Shown here: positions 55,408 to 63,914 of the stretch, piece after piece | How positions within the stretch are numbered: position 1 is the first letter of the stretch | Layout of the letters: each line of letters starts with the position of its first letter | Source of the DNA: Roseospira goensis | GTDB taxonomy: Bacteria; Pseudomonadota; Alphaproteobacteria; Rhodospirillales; Rhodospirillaceae | Assembly: GCF_014197795.1 (NCBI RefSeq) | Contig: NZ_JACIGI010000003.1 | Span: 167,136 to 231,135, forward strand | DNA: 64,000 bases | Direction of reading: 5' to 3' | Translations under genes and position numbers: made by a program | The notes under the pieces: generated by a model | Told to the model about the DNA's origin: nothing | The model's input: the letters and a program-made list of their open reading frames with translations, nothing else | The model's database searches: none

Positions 55408-57609
55408 ATGCCGGAGCGTGACTTCGAAGACCAGAAGAGCGCGACATCCCTCGACAGCGTGGTGAGCCTGCCCGAGGGCGGCGGCTTCCTGCAGAAGCTC
55501 GCGAGCAGTGCCCCGGTCGGGTCGGCCCTGTTCCTGGCCGAGCAACTGGACGCCCTGCACCAGATCGGCGCCCACCTGGCGGTCGTTCCCAAAGCGGAGA
55601 CGTTCACCCGCCGCTTCCCGCACTACGAGTTCGGCTGGATCGCGCTGTGCGTCGCGCTGCGGCAGCTGAAGCGACTCGATGCCGCGCTGGAGACCACCGG
55701 CCTGTTCATCGCCTGGCACCCGACCGCCCCGGCGGCCTACCAGGCGCGCGCCCGGGTGCTGGTGGACCTGGGACGCGCCGACGAGGTGGCCCGGCAGTAC
55801 CAGCGACGCGCCTCTCTTCAGCCCGACGACGTCACCACGCTCGCGGTCTATGGCGACCTGCTGCGAGCCTCCAACCGGCTGGACGAGGCCGCGGCGGTGT
55901 ACGCGCGCGCCCTCGCGCTCGACCCGCTGCACAACGACTGCCTGTTGGGTCGCGCCGATGTCCTGGGGAAGACCGGCGACCTGAGCGGCATGCTCGCGCT
56001 GTACCGGCGCGCCCTCGCCGCCAACCCGGCCAACGCGCATGTGTTCCGCTGGCTGGCCCGCAGCGTCAACGACCTGGGCAAGACGGCTCAGGCGGAATTC
56101 CTGTGTCAACGCTCGATCCATCTGCGCCCCGACTGGGCCGAGCCGCTGGTGGATCTCGGCGACTACCGACGCAAGGGCCGGCCCGACCGGGGGGCCGAGC
56201 TGTACCGCAAGGCCCTGGTGCTGGACCCGGCATCCCACCGGGCGCTCCTCAACCTGTCCAGCACACACATGGAGCTGGGAGAGACGGAGACGGCCCTGCG
56301 GGTCCTCAGCCGCGTCGAACGGCTGAAGCCGCACTCCTCGGTGCCGCAGAGCAACAAGCTGTTCTACATGCACTACCTGGCGGAGGCGACGCAGGCCGAG
56401 ATCCGGGCCGTGATCGACGCCTGGGCGCGGACCTTCGCCGACCGAACGGAGGCGCCGCCGCCCACGGTGCGCGACCCCAGGCCCGACCGGCCGCTGCGGA
56501 TCGGCATGATCTCGTCCGGCTTCGGGCGCCATCCGGCCCTGAAGCTGTCGCTGCCCGCGTTCGAGGCCATGGACAGGGACACCTATCGCCTGATCGCTTA
56601 CAGCGGCCGGCGGCGCGAGGACGACCTGACCAAGCGCCTCGCCGCCTGCGCCGAGATCAAGGTTGTCGAGCACCTGTACGACGCGGCGCTATCGGCCCTG
56701 ATCCGCGACGACGAGATCGACATCCTGATCGACATGGCCGGGCATGCCAGCGGCTGCCGGCTGGCCATCTTCCCGCAGCGCCTGGCGCCGGTGCAGGTCA
56801 AGTGGGTGGGTGGCCAGTTCAACACCACCGGCGTGCCGGGCATGGACTGGTTCATCGCCGACGCGGTCGAGGTCCCGCCGGGTCACGAGGTCTGGTACAC
56901 GGAGCGCGTCTACCGCATGCCCGACGGCTACGTGGTGTTCGAGCCGCCCGCGACGGCGCCCCCGATCTGGCCGTTGCCGGCCCGGATCAAGGATCACGTC
57001 ACCTTCGGGTCGTTCAACAACCCGATCAAGGTCAACGCGCGGACCATCGACCTGTGGACCCGGGTGCTGAACGGCGTGCCGGACAGCCGCCTGATCCTGA
57101 AGGGCGACAAGTTCGCGGTCCCGGCGGCGCAACGCCACCTGCTGGCCCTGTTCGCGCGCGGCGGCATCGGCGCGGAGCGCATCATTTTCCGCGGCCACAC
57201 ACCGCACACCGAGCACCTGCAGACCTATAACGAGGTCGACATCAGCCTGGACCCCTGGCCGTACTCCGGCGGCCTGACCACGTGCGAGAGCCTGTGGATG
57301 GGGGTCCCGGTGGTCTCCTGGCCCGGCCCCACGTTCGCCGGGCGGCACGCCGCGTCGCATCTCAACAACGTGGGCCTGACCGAGTGGATCGCGGCCGACG
57401 CCGACGCCTACGTGGACATCGCCGTGTCCTGGGCGCACCGGCTGGACGATCTCGCGGCCCTGCGCGCCTCGCTGCGGGAGACGGTGTCTGCCTCCACCCT
57501 GTGCGACGGCCCCCGTTTCGCCCGCCACCTGGAGACCGCGCTGCGGCATATGTGGCACGACGCGCTGACGCGCAGCCGGGTCGCGCAGCCCTGTGAAATC
57601 GGGTCCTGA
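55408..57609 (+). CDS. TPR protein with O-GlcNAc-transferase-type (GT41/SPINDLY) domain
   Basis: 733 residues from ATG 55408 (GGAGG 8 nt before). About 75-330 is a row of TPR repeats (ALALDPLHNDCLLGRADVLG, LVLDPASHRALLNLSSTHME). From about 365 the GT41 domain: IGMISSGFGRHPALKLSLP, DILIDMAGHASGCRLAIF, APVQVKWVG, VTFGSFNNPIKV and YSGGLTTCESLWMGVPVV. It should transfer a sugar from a UDP-sugar to a protein Ser/Thr in the cytoplasm. Lies directly downstream of flagellin and upstream of a methyltransferase, so flagellin is a plausible target, but this is inference. Confidence 0.9.
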   Translation: MPERDFEDQKSATSLDSVVSLPEGGGFLQKLASSAPVGSALFLAEQLDALHQIGAHLAVVPKAETFTRRFPHYEFGWIALCVALRQLKRLDAALETTGLFIAWHPTAPAAYQARARVLVDLGRADEVARQYQRRASLQPDDVTTLAVYGDLLRASNRLDEAAAVYARALALDPLHNDCLLGRADVLGKTGDLSGMLALYRRALAANPANAHVFRWLARSVNDLGKTAQAEFLCQRSIHLRPDWAEPLVDLGDYRRKGRPDRGAELYRKALVLDPASHRALLNLSSTHMELGETETALRVLSRVERLKPHSSVPQSNKLFYMHYLAEATQAEIRAVIDAWARTFADRTEAPPPTVRDPRPDRPLRIGMISSGFGRHPALKLSLPAFEAMDRDTYRLIAYSGRRREDDLTKRLAACAEIKVVEHLYDAALSALIRDDEIDILIDMAGHASGCRLAIFPQRLAPVQVKWVGGQFNTTGVPGMDWFIADAVEVPPGHEVWYTERVYRMPDGYVVFEPPATAPPIWPLPARIKDHVTFGSFNNPIKVNARTIDLWTRVLNGVPDSRLILKGDKFAVPAAQRHLLALFARGGIGAERIIFRGHTPHTEHLQTYNEVDISLDPWPYSGGLTTCESLWMGVPVVSWPGPTFAGRHAASHLNNVGLTEWIAADADAYVDIAVSWAHRLDDLAALRASLRETVSASTLCDGPRFARHLETALRHMWHDALTRSRVAQPCEIGS

Positions 57610-57659
57610 GGGCGACACCCGCGCCCTCGGGACACAACCCCAGACTGGAGGACGGGGCC

Positions 57660-58568
57660 ATGGTAACAGAACCAGCCCCCGTGGCGGTCCCCGAGACGGC
57701 CCCAGAGACGGCCCCAGAGACGGCTCTGAAAACGGCTCTGGAGACGGCTCTGGAGACGGCCCCAGAGACGGGCGCGCGGAGCGACGCGGCCGAGGACGCG
57801 CGCATTCGCCGCACCGTGGCGACCCTGCGCGTCGAGGACGTCTTGCTGCTCGCGCGCAAGATCGACCGCCGCCACGCCCTGTGGCCGAAATCGCTGAACC
57901 TGTGGCGCGAGGAGCCCTGGTCGGACGACCTGCGCCGCATCGTGGACGTGAGCGGCTACACCTTCAGCGTCTTCTCCATGACGCCCGCCACGATCGCCGC
58001 GGTGACCCGCATCGCAGGGATCATTGGGGCGCGGTCGGTGCTGGAGCTGGGCGCCGGAGTCTCGACCCTGGCCCTGGCGCAGGACCTGACGGACCGGTGC
58101 GGGTCGGACTGGTCCCTGGTGTCCATCGACGAGGATGCGGACTACGCCGATCTCATCGCCGGCATGTGCGCGACCCTCTCGGTTCCGTCCCGGTACTCGG
58201 TCCTGGGGGCGCGCACGGCCCCGGCCGAGGCGTTCGACATCAGCACCCGATGCTACGACCGCCGGGACGTGCTGCCCTTCGCCGGCGCCTATGCGCCCTA
58301 CGACATGCTGGTCATCGACGGCCCCAAGGCCGGCGCCGAGCCCGGCCACCCGTTCGCGCGCCTGCCGACGGTGCCGGTGTTCCGCCCGTTCCTGCGCGAC
58401 GATGCCGTGATCGTGCTCGATGACGTGTTCCGGGATACCGAGTTGACGGCCATCGTGCACTGGATCCGTAACGGCCATGTCCGGCCGCTGGGGATCAGCC
58501 CGGTCGGCAAGGGCCTGTTCGTCGGGCGCCTGCGCACCCCACCCGCCACCGTGCCCGACGACTCCTGA
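57660..58568 (+). CDS. class I SAM-methyltransferase-like protein with (ETAP)n N-terminus
   Basis: 302 residues. The N-terminus (about 11-36) is an ETAP/ETAL repeat encoded by a 12-nt minisatellite (57693-57764). The core has SVLELGAGVSTLALAQDL, SIDEDADYADLIAG and DMLVIDGPKAGAEPG, a Rossmann methyltransferase fold with acidic binding residues. No firm family. Begins 50 bp after the glycosyltransferase gene and is probably co-transcribed; may methylate a sugar or a protein. Confidence 0.75.
   Translation: MVTEPAPVAVPETAPETAPETALKTALETALETAPETGARSDAAEDARIRRTVATLRVEDVLLLARKIDRRHALWPKSLNLWREEPWSDDLRRIVDVSGYTFSVFSMTPATIAAVTRIAGIIGARSVLELGAGVSTLALAQDLTDRCGSDWSLVSIDEDADYADLIAGMCATLSVPSRYSVLGARTAPAEAFDISTRCYDRRDVLPFAGAYAPYDMLVIDGPKAGAEPGHPFARLPTVPVFRPFLRDDAVIVLDDVFRDTELTAIVHWIRNGHVRPLGISPVGKGLFVGRLRTPPATVPDDS
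57693..57764 (+). repeat. 12-nt coding tandem repeat, six units
   Basis: GAGACGGCCCCA and variants at 57693, 57705, 57717, 57729, 57741 and 57753, encoding ETAP/ETAL/KTAL. In-frame, so copy number would vary without frameshift. Confidence 0.9.
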
Positions 58569-58650
58569 GGGCTGCGGCCCGCCCGGCTTGCATCGGCGCA
58601 CGCCCGGTGCGACAGTGTCGTCGGATCCCGTCACCTCAAGGGTTGCGACC

Positions 58651-59889
58651 ATGACCCCCGTGCAGGCCCGCACGGCGCTGGGCTTTTCCTGCGTCGGCCA
58701 TTCGATCAGTCACGTCTTTGAGCCCATCTTCTACGTCGTGGCCCTGGTGCTGCCGGCGCAGTTCGGCATCTCCTACGAGGCGTCGCTGGCGCTGATCCTG
58801 GGCGGCAAGCTTCTGTTCGGGATCGCGGCGCCCCTCGCCGGCTGGCTCGGCGACCGCTGGAGTGCGACCGGCATGATGGCGCTGTACTTCCTGGGCATCG
58901 GGACCAGCGCAATCTGGGCCGGGCTCGCGGGCAGTCCGCTGGAAATGGCGGTGGCGCTGGGCTTTCTGGGCCTGTTCGGCTCCATCTACCACCCGGTGGG
59001 CATCGCCTGGCTGGTGCGCACCGCGGTCAACCGGGGCAAGGCGCTGGGCATCAACGGCGCCTTCGGCGGGTTTGGCCCGGCCGTGGGCGGCGTCATGGCC
59101 GGGGTGCTGATCGACGCCTTCGGCTGGCGGTCGGCCTTCCTGATCCCCGGTGCCCTCACCATCGTCATCGGCCTGGGGTTCGTGTGGATGGTGGCGCGCG
59201 GCGTCATCATCGAGACCAAGGTGGATGCCCGCACCGACCCGCCGGCGGACAAGCGAGACACGGCGCGGGTCTACGTCATCATCGCGCTAACCATGCTGGT
59301 GGGCGGCATCATCTACCAGGCCACCCAGGCCAGCATGCCGAAGGTGTTCGAGGAACGCCTGGGCGGCCTGCTGGGCGATGGCGCCAGCGGGGTCGGGCTG
59401 GCGGTCATGATCGTCTACGGCATCGCCGGACTGTTCCAGATCCTGACCGGACACCTGGCCGACCGCCTTCCGCTCAAGACCGTCTATATCGCCATGTACG
59501 TCGCCCAGGTGCCCGTCCTGGCGCTGGCGGCGTCGGCCACCGGGCTGCCGCTGCTGCTGGTCATGCTGATGATGGTGTCGTTCAACATCGGCGCCCTACC
59601 GGCGGAGAACAGCCTGCTGGCGCGCTACACACCGCCAAGCTGGCGCTCCACCGCCTACGGCCTCAAGTTCGTGCTGGCGTTTGGCATCAGCGGCCTCGCG
59701 GTGCCCCTGGTGGCCTGGGTGCGGGCCGCCACCGGCGACTTCACGGTGCTGTTCCTCCTGCTCGCCGCACTGGCGGCGCTGGTGATCGTAGCCGGCATCC
59801 GGCTGCCGCGCGAGCGCCCCGAAACCGCCGCACCCCCCGCCCCGTCGCCTGCCCCGTCGCCTACCGCGTCGCCCGCGCCGGCGGAATAG
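58651..59889 (+). CDS. MFS transporter
   Basis: 412 residues from ATG 58651, 12 helices. First-half loop GGKLLFGIAAPLAGWLGDRWS and second-half loop GIAGLFQILTGHLADRLP carry the MFS motif A. GHSISHVFEPIFYVV is the start of the fosmidomycin-resistance-like group (Fsr). The C-terminus has a Pro/Ala tail (PAPSPAPSPTASPAP). Substrate unknown. 97 bp before msrA. Confidence 0.88.
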   Translation: MTPVQARTALGFSCVGHSISHVFEPIFYVVALVLPAQFGISYEASLALILGGKLLFGIAAPLAGWLGDRWSATGMMALYFLGIGTSAIWAGLAGSPLEMAVALGFLGLFGSIYHPVGIAWLVRTAVNRGKALGINGAFGGFGPAVGGVMAGVLIDAFGWRSAFLIPGALTIVIGLGFVWMVARGVIIETKVDARTDPPADKRDTARVYVIIALTMLVGGIIYQATQASMPKVFEERLGGLLGDGASGVGLAVMIVYGIAGLFQILTGHLADRLPLKTVYIAMYVAQVPVLALAASATGLPLLLVMLMMVSFNIGALPAENSLLARYTPPSWRSTAYGLKFVLAFGISGLAVPLVAWVRAATGDFTVLFLLLAALAALVIVAGIRLPRERPETAAPPAPSPAPSPTASPAPAE

Positions 59890-59985
59890 CCGGCGCCACC
59901 AGTGCACCCGCCTTGTTCGCGGCGTCGCGCCGGCCCATATGCGCGGGACAGGGATCACATGCGCAGAGACGGGAGCACGCTGTCC

Positions 59986-60474
59986 ATGGCCACCCGCTTC
60001 GCCACCTTCGGCGCCGGCTGCTTCTGGGGGGTCGAGTTGGCCTTCCGCAACGTCGATGGGGTTGTCGCCACCACGGTTGGCTACGCCGGCGGCCATGTCG
60101 CCCAGCCGACCTACCACATGGTCTGCTCGGACACGACCGGTCACGCCGAGGTTGTGCGGGTGGAGTATGACCCGGCCGCGGTGAGCTATGCGCGCTTGCT
60201 CGACGTGTTCTGGCAGGCCCACGATCCCACCCAGGTCAACCGACAGGGTCCCGATGTGGGCAGCCAGTACCGCAGTGTGATCTTCGTCCACGACGCCGAG
60301 CAGCGCGCCGCCGCCGAGGCCAGCAAGGCCGACCAGGACGCCTCCGGCCGCCACCGTCGGCGCATCGCCACCCAGATCGAACCGGCCGGCGACTTCTGGC
60401 CCGCCGAGGACTATCACCAGCAGTACCTGGAAAAGCGCGGCTATCAGGCCTGCGGGGCCTCGCTGCGGGCCTGA
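59986..60474 (+). CDS. msrA: peptide methionine sulfoxide reductase MsrA
   Basis: 162 residues from ATG 59986; 59959 is an alternative start. Reduces Met-S-sulfoxide in proteins. Catalytic GCFWG (Cys12), [17 protein letters not shown] and YHQQYLEKR are all present; a resolving Cys is in GYQACGAS. Normal length. Converges on the XRE gene (10 bp apart). Confidence 0.96.
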   Translation: MATRFATFGAGCFWGVELAFRNVDGVVATTVGYAGGHVAQPTYHMVCSDTTGHAEVVRVEYDPAAVSYARLLDVFWQAHDPTQVNRQGPDVGSQYRSVIFVHDAEQRAAAEASKADQDASGRHRRRIATQIEPAGDFWPAEDYHQQYLEKRGYQACGASLRA

Positions 60475-60484
60475 CCGGCGGCGC

Positions 60485-60895
60485 CTATCGCCTGACCAGA
60501 GCCGCCAGCAGACTGGCGAAATCGCGGCGCACCGACTCGGGCGCGGCGTAGTACGCCGACAGCAGCGCCCGGCTTTCCGGATGGCACAGGGGATCGGCCT
60601 CGGCGCATCGCCGCCCGGCCGGCGCGGGCGCCGCAAGGGGATCGCGTCCGCCGTAGAAGTCGCCCACCGTGACGCCGAGCACGCGCGCCGCCACGGCCAG
60701 ATGCGCCACCGGAATGATGGTGATCGCCTCCTCCAGCTTGCGAAGCTGGGCCGGCGTCAGCCCCATGCGGGCGGCCATCACCTCACGCGAGACCCCCGCC
60801 GCCTCCCGCAAGGCCCGCAACCGCTGTCCGACGCTGCGTTCAAGCGCGGCGTCGCGCCGACCCCGCACCCCTCGACCCATTCCCTCCGTGTCCAC
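60485..60895 (-). CDS. XRE-family transcriptional regulator
   Basis: 136 residues from GTG 60895, GGAGG 5 nt upstream (ATG 60880 is inside its ribosome site and less likely). Helix-turn-helix at about 24-78: RLRALREAAGVSREVMAARMGLTPAQLRKLEEA, ending HLAVAARVLGVTVGDFY. C-terminal half has two Cys and PESRALLSAYYAAPESVRRDFASLL. Targets unknown; candidate operator at 61019-61038. Confidence 0.85.
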   Translation of the reverse strand: MDTEGMGRGVRGRRDAALERSVGQRLRALREAAGVSREVMAARMGLTPAQLRKLEEAITIIPVAHLAVAARVLGVTVGDFYGGRDPLAAPAPAGRRCAEADPLCHPESRALLSAYYAAPESVRRDFASLLAALVRR

Positions 60896-61018
60896 CGGCG
60901 CCTCCCCAACTCTTGCGCCGCCGCGTGACGGCGTCACCACACGGTGCGCGCGCACCCTGCCGTATCATCACGCCTCGCCTGTGTTGAGAACAAGCGAAAA
61001 GCGCTCCGGATGCACTAT

Positions 61019-61038
61019 GTTCTATTAGGTTGCAGAAC
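61019..61038. promoter_or_regulatory. candidate operator of the XRE gene
   Basis: GTTCT-N10-AGAAC dyad in an A/T-rich patch 124-143 nt before GTG 60895, beside TTGTTCTCAAC at about 60983-60993, which repeats the half-site. Confidence 0.3.
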
Positions 61039-61103
61039 GCGACCGGGCGCGCGCCGGCGCGCTCCCCCGCGCCCGACGCCCCGTACATTCCGCGCGGAGT
61101 CAC

Positions 61104-61142
61104 GCGATCAATCCGAACCACGGCGTGGGTCCGATTGATCGC
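61104..61142. repeat. inverted repeat upstream of the XRE gene
   Basis: GCGATCAATC (61104-61113) and its complement (61133-61142) enclose a 19-nt loop whose CCAC/GTGG ends also pair. Confidence 0.75.
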
Positions 61143-61169
61143 GATCCGCGCCAAGCCTGACCGGCCACG

Positions 61170-61210
61170 AAAAAACCCCACCCGGCCCGGGTGCCGGGCG
61201 CGGGTGGGGC
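61170..61210 (-). terminator. rho-independent terminator of crtB
   Basis: Minus-strand CCCCACCC/GGGTGGGG stem (61202-61209 with 61176-61183) with inner GCCCGG/CCGGGC, then TTTTTT (61175-61170). 34 nt after the crtB stop. Confidence 0.95.
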
Positions 61211-61243
61211 GTCACGCGAACGGGCCCAAGACGGAAGCCGTTT

Positions 61244-62299
61244 TCAGGCGCGGCGGCGCTGCTCCAGGTGCGAGACCAGTTCGAACGCCCAGATGAGACG
61301 ACCGCTGTAGGTCTCTTCCTCGGGCGCGCCCGCACGCTCGCCGACCCAGATGTTGCGCCTGATCGCGGCCGCCTCGACCAGGAAATGCGTCTCGGGGACG
61401 GCCGGCGCCGGGTCGATCCGCCGGTACCACATCGCGTCCCGCGTGGCCTCGCCGAGCAGCGCCAGCTTGCGCGCCTTCGGGACGTAGGCCCGGCGCGACA
61501 TCGAGTCGAAGTCGGCCTGGGCGATTTCCCCGCCGATGGCGGCGTAGATCAGCCGGGCGGCGTGGATCGCCGGCCGGCACCCGGACGGCAGGCCGGCAAT
61601 GCCCGACGCGGCACGGTCGTACAGCCGCTGGGCTTCGTCCAGCACCCGCGCCACCACATCGGCCAGGGCCGGCGAATAGCGCGGCCGTGCCAGCCAGGCG
61701 TCGGGGTCGAGTCCGGCATCCCACATCCATTGCCGCGGCAGGTACAGCCGGCCGCGGCGGGCATCCTCGCCGACGTCGCGACAGATGTTGGTGAGCTGCA
61801 TCGCCACGCCGAGATCGCAGGCCCGCGCCAGCACGTGGGGATGGCGAGCCCCCATCAACACGCTCATCATGGCGCCGACGGCCGCGGCGACTCGGGCGCT
61901 GTAGGCGCGCACGTCGGAGATGGTCTCGTAGACCCGGGCCTCCGCATCCCAGACGAAGCCCTCCAGCAGGGCCTCGGGCAGCGCGCGCGGCATGCGATAG
62001 CGCCGCACCGTGTCGGCGAACGCACGGTCGACGGGGCTGTCCATCGGATCACCGGCGTACACCCGGTCGAGCCGGTAGCGCAGGTGGGCCACCGCCTCCA
62101 GGCAGGCGTCGCACTCGTCCACCGCGTCGTCGGACAGGCGGCAGAACGCGTACAGGGCATAGGCCGGGTCGCGGTAGGCCCGCGGCAGCAGCAGGGATGC
62201 GGTGTAGAAGCTGTGGGAGCCCGTGCGGATCATGGACCGGCATTCGGTCCGGTCCTGGGGCGAGGCGAGATCGCGGGTTCTAGACCAGGGCCTTGGCAT
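61244..62299 (-). CDS. crtB: phytoene synthase
   Basis: 351 residues from ATG 62299, overlapping crtI by 20 nt (a later in-frame Met at residue 23 is possible). Condenses two geranylgeranyl diphosphates to phytoene. The first acid-rich motif DDAVDE is at 57-62 and the second, NICRDVGEDARRGRLYLP, at about 165-182. All of the squalene/phytoene synthase landmarks are present. Translationally coupled to crtI, so the pair makes the first coloured carotenoids, probably for light harvesting/photoprotection. Confidence 0.96.
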   Translation of the reverse strand: MPRPWSRTRDLASPQDRTECRSMIRTGSHSFYTASLLLPRAYRDPAYALYAFCRLSDDAVDECDACLEAVAHLRYRLDRVYAGDPMDSPVDRAFADTVRRYRMPRALPEALLEGFVWDAEARVYETISDVRAYSARVAAAVGAMMSVLMGARHPHVLARACDLGVAMQLTNICRDVGEDARRGRLYLPRQWMWDAGLDPDAWLARPRYSPALADVVARVLDEAQRLYDRAASGIAGLPSGCRPAIHAARLIYAAIGGEIAQADFDSMSRRAYVPKARKLALLGEATRDAMWYRRIDPAPAVPETHFLVEAAAIRRNIWVGERAGAPEEETYSGRLIWAFELVSHLEQRRRA

Positions 62300-63827
62300 C
62301 GGGAACCACCTCTTCCAGCACCCGGGCTGAGGACAGCACCCCGGGCATGCCGGCGCCGGGATGGGTGCCCGCGCCCACGAGATAGAGCCTTTTCACGTCC
62401 TCGCTCTTGTTGTGCGGTCTGAACCAGGCGCTCTGGAAGAGCGTCGGTTCCAGCCCGAAGGCTGCCCCCTTGACCGACAGAAGATGATCGCGGAAGTGCG
62501 TGGGTGTGACGAGACGAGAGCTGACCACGTGCTGCTCCAGCCCCGGCAGCACGGTCTTCTCCAGGACCGCGGCCACCTTCTTCCGATAGGATTCGGCGAT
62601 GGTCTCCCAGTCGTCGCCGCTGTCCAGGTGTGGCACCGGCGACAGGACGTAGAAGGCATCGCAGCCGTCGGGCGCCAGCGACGGATCGGTCGCCGTCGGG
62701 CGGTGCAGGTACAGGCTGAAGTCGTCGGCCAGCTTGTGCCGATCGAAGATGTCCTTCAGCAGGCCCTGATAGCGCGGGCCCAGCAGGATGGTATGGTGCG
62801 GCACATCCTCGTAGCGCCGGTTGGTCCCGAAGTACCAGACGAACAGGCTCATCGAATAGCGGGCCTTGTCCAGCTTCCGGTCGGTCCAGCGCTTGCGGTG
62901 TTCCGGGGCGATCAGTCTCTTGTAGGTGAAGGCCGAGTCGGCATTCGACACCACGATGTCGGCGTCGATGACCTCGCCGCCGCGCAGCCGCACCCCCACG
63001 GCCGCCCCGTCCTTGACCAGGATCTGCTCGACCTCGGCCTTGTAGCGGACGGTGTTGCCCTGGCCCTCGATCAGGCCGGCCATCCCCTCGGCCAGCTTGC
63101 CGGTCCCGCCCATGGCGAAGTGCACGCCCCACTTGCGCTCCAGGTAGGCCACCAAGCTGTAGATCGAGGTCGCGCGCAGCGGATTGCCACCCAGGAACAG
63201 CGGATGGAAGCCCATGCCAATGCGCAGGCGCTCGTCCCGGAAGTGCTTGGACACATGCGCGTGCACCGACCGGTCGGCCCGCAGCCGGATCAGGTTCGGC
63301 AGCAGCTTCGCCATGTCCCACAGGGTGTTGAACGGCACATGCGCCAGCTTCATGAAGCCGGTGTGGAAGATGTCCCTGCTCTCTTCCAGGTACCGCTCGT
63401 AGCCGCCGACGTCGCCCGGCGACAGGCGCCGGATCTGGGCCTGCATGTCCTCGGCGTCGTCGCTGCACGTCAGCCATTCGCCGTCCGGGAAGCGGATCTT
63501 GTAGAACGGCGACAACGCCCGCAGTTCCACGTCATCGGCCATCCGCTTGCCGCACAGCTCCCACAACTCCTCGAAGAGATAGGGCGCGGTGACGATGGTC
63601 GGACCGGCATCGAAGGTGAAGCCGTCCTGGCGGAACACGTAGGCGCGCCCGCCGGGCGCATCCAGCCGGTCGACCACGGTGACGCGGTAGCCCCGCGCCC
63701 CGAGCCGGATCGCCGCCGCGAGACCCCCGAATCCGGCCCCGATAACGACGGCATGCGGCGCGTGAGCGCCCGGGTCTCCGCCGCCGGCGCCATCGGCGCG
63801 CCGGAGCGGACTGGGAGAAGGTGACAT
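62280..63827 (-). CDS. crtI: phytoene desaturase
   Basis: 515 residues from ATG 63827. FAD-dependent desaturase of phytoene to neurosporene/lycopene. Rossmann motif VVIGAGFGGLAAAIRLGARG at 27-46, GGRAYVFRQDGFTFDAGPTI and the C-terminal bacterial-type phytoene dehydrogenase signature YLVGAGTHPGAGMPGVLSSA. Number of desaturation steps cannot be told. First gene of crtI-crtB; promoter about 30-60 bp upstream. Confidence 0.97.
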   Translation of the reverse strand: MSPSPSPLRRADGAGGGDPGAHAPHAVVIGAGFGGLAAAIRLGARGYRVTVVDRLDAPGGRAYVFRQDGFTFDAGPTIVTAPYLFEELWELCGKRMADDVELRALSPFYKIRFPDGEWLTCSDDAEDMQAQIRRLSPGDVGGYERYLEESRDIFHTGFMKLAHVPFNTLWDMAKLLPNLIRLRADRSVHAHVSKHFRDERLRIGMGFHPLFLGGNPLRATSIYSLVAYLERKWGVHFAMGGTGKLAEGMAGLIEGQGNTVRYKAEVEQILVKDGAAVGVRLRGGEVIDADIVVSNADSAFTYKRLIAPEHRKRWTDRKLDKARYSMSLFVWYFGTNRRYEDVPHHTILLGPRYQGLLKDIFDRHKLADDFSLYLHRPTATDPSLAPDGCDAFYVLSPVPHLDSGDDWETIAESYRKKVAAVLEKTVLPGLEQHVVSSRLVTPTHFRDHLLSVKGAAFGLEPTLFQSAWFRPHNKSEDVKRLYLVGAGTHPGAGMPGVLSSARVLEEVVPDAKALV

Positions 63828-63845
63828 TGTGGAACGCCTCGGAAC

Positions 63846-63890
63846 TGTCAGCCGGGGTTGACTATAGCAGTGTCAATCGCGCTTGATCAA
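63846..63890 (-). promoter_or_regulatory. crtI promoter with overlapping TGTC dyads
   Basis: Minus strand TTGATC (63890-63885), 18 nt, TATAGT (63866-63861). On the plus strand TGTCAGCCGGGGTTGACT (63846-63863) overlaps the -10, and TGTC-N10-GATC (63871-63888) overlaps the -35; these are imperfect versions of the TGT-N12-ACA PpsR/CrtJ site. TTGAC-N9-GTCAA (63858-63876) is an alternative dyad. Confidence 0.5.
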
Positions 63891-63914
63891 CCGTCTGCCC
63901 GCACCTGTATGGGT

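Larger units (their letters stand above)
60896..61243. other. 348-bp region between XRE gene and crtB
   Basis: No gene. Contains a dyad at 61019-61038, a GCGATCAATC/GATTGATCGC inverted repeat at 61104-61142 and the crtB terminator at 61170-61210. The XRE promoter should lie near 60970-61040. Confidence 0.5.
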
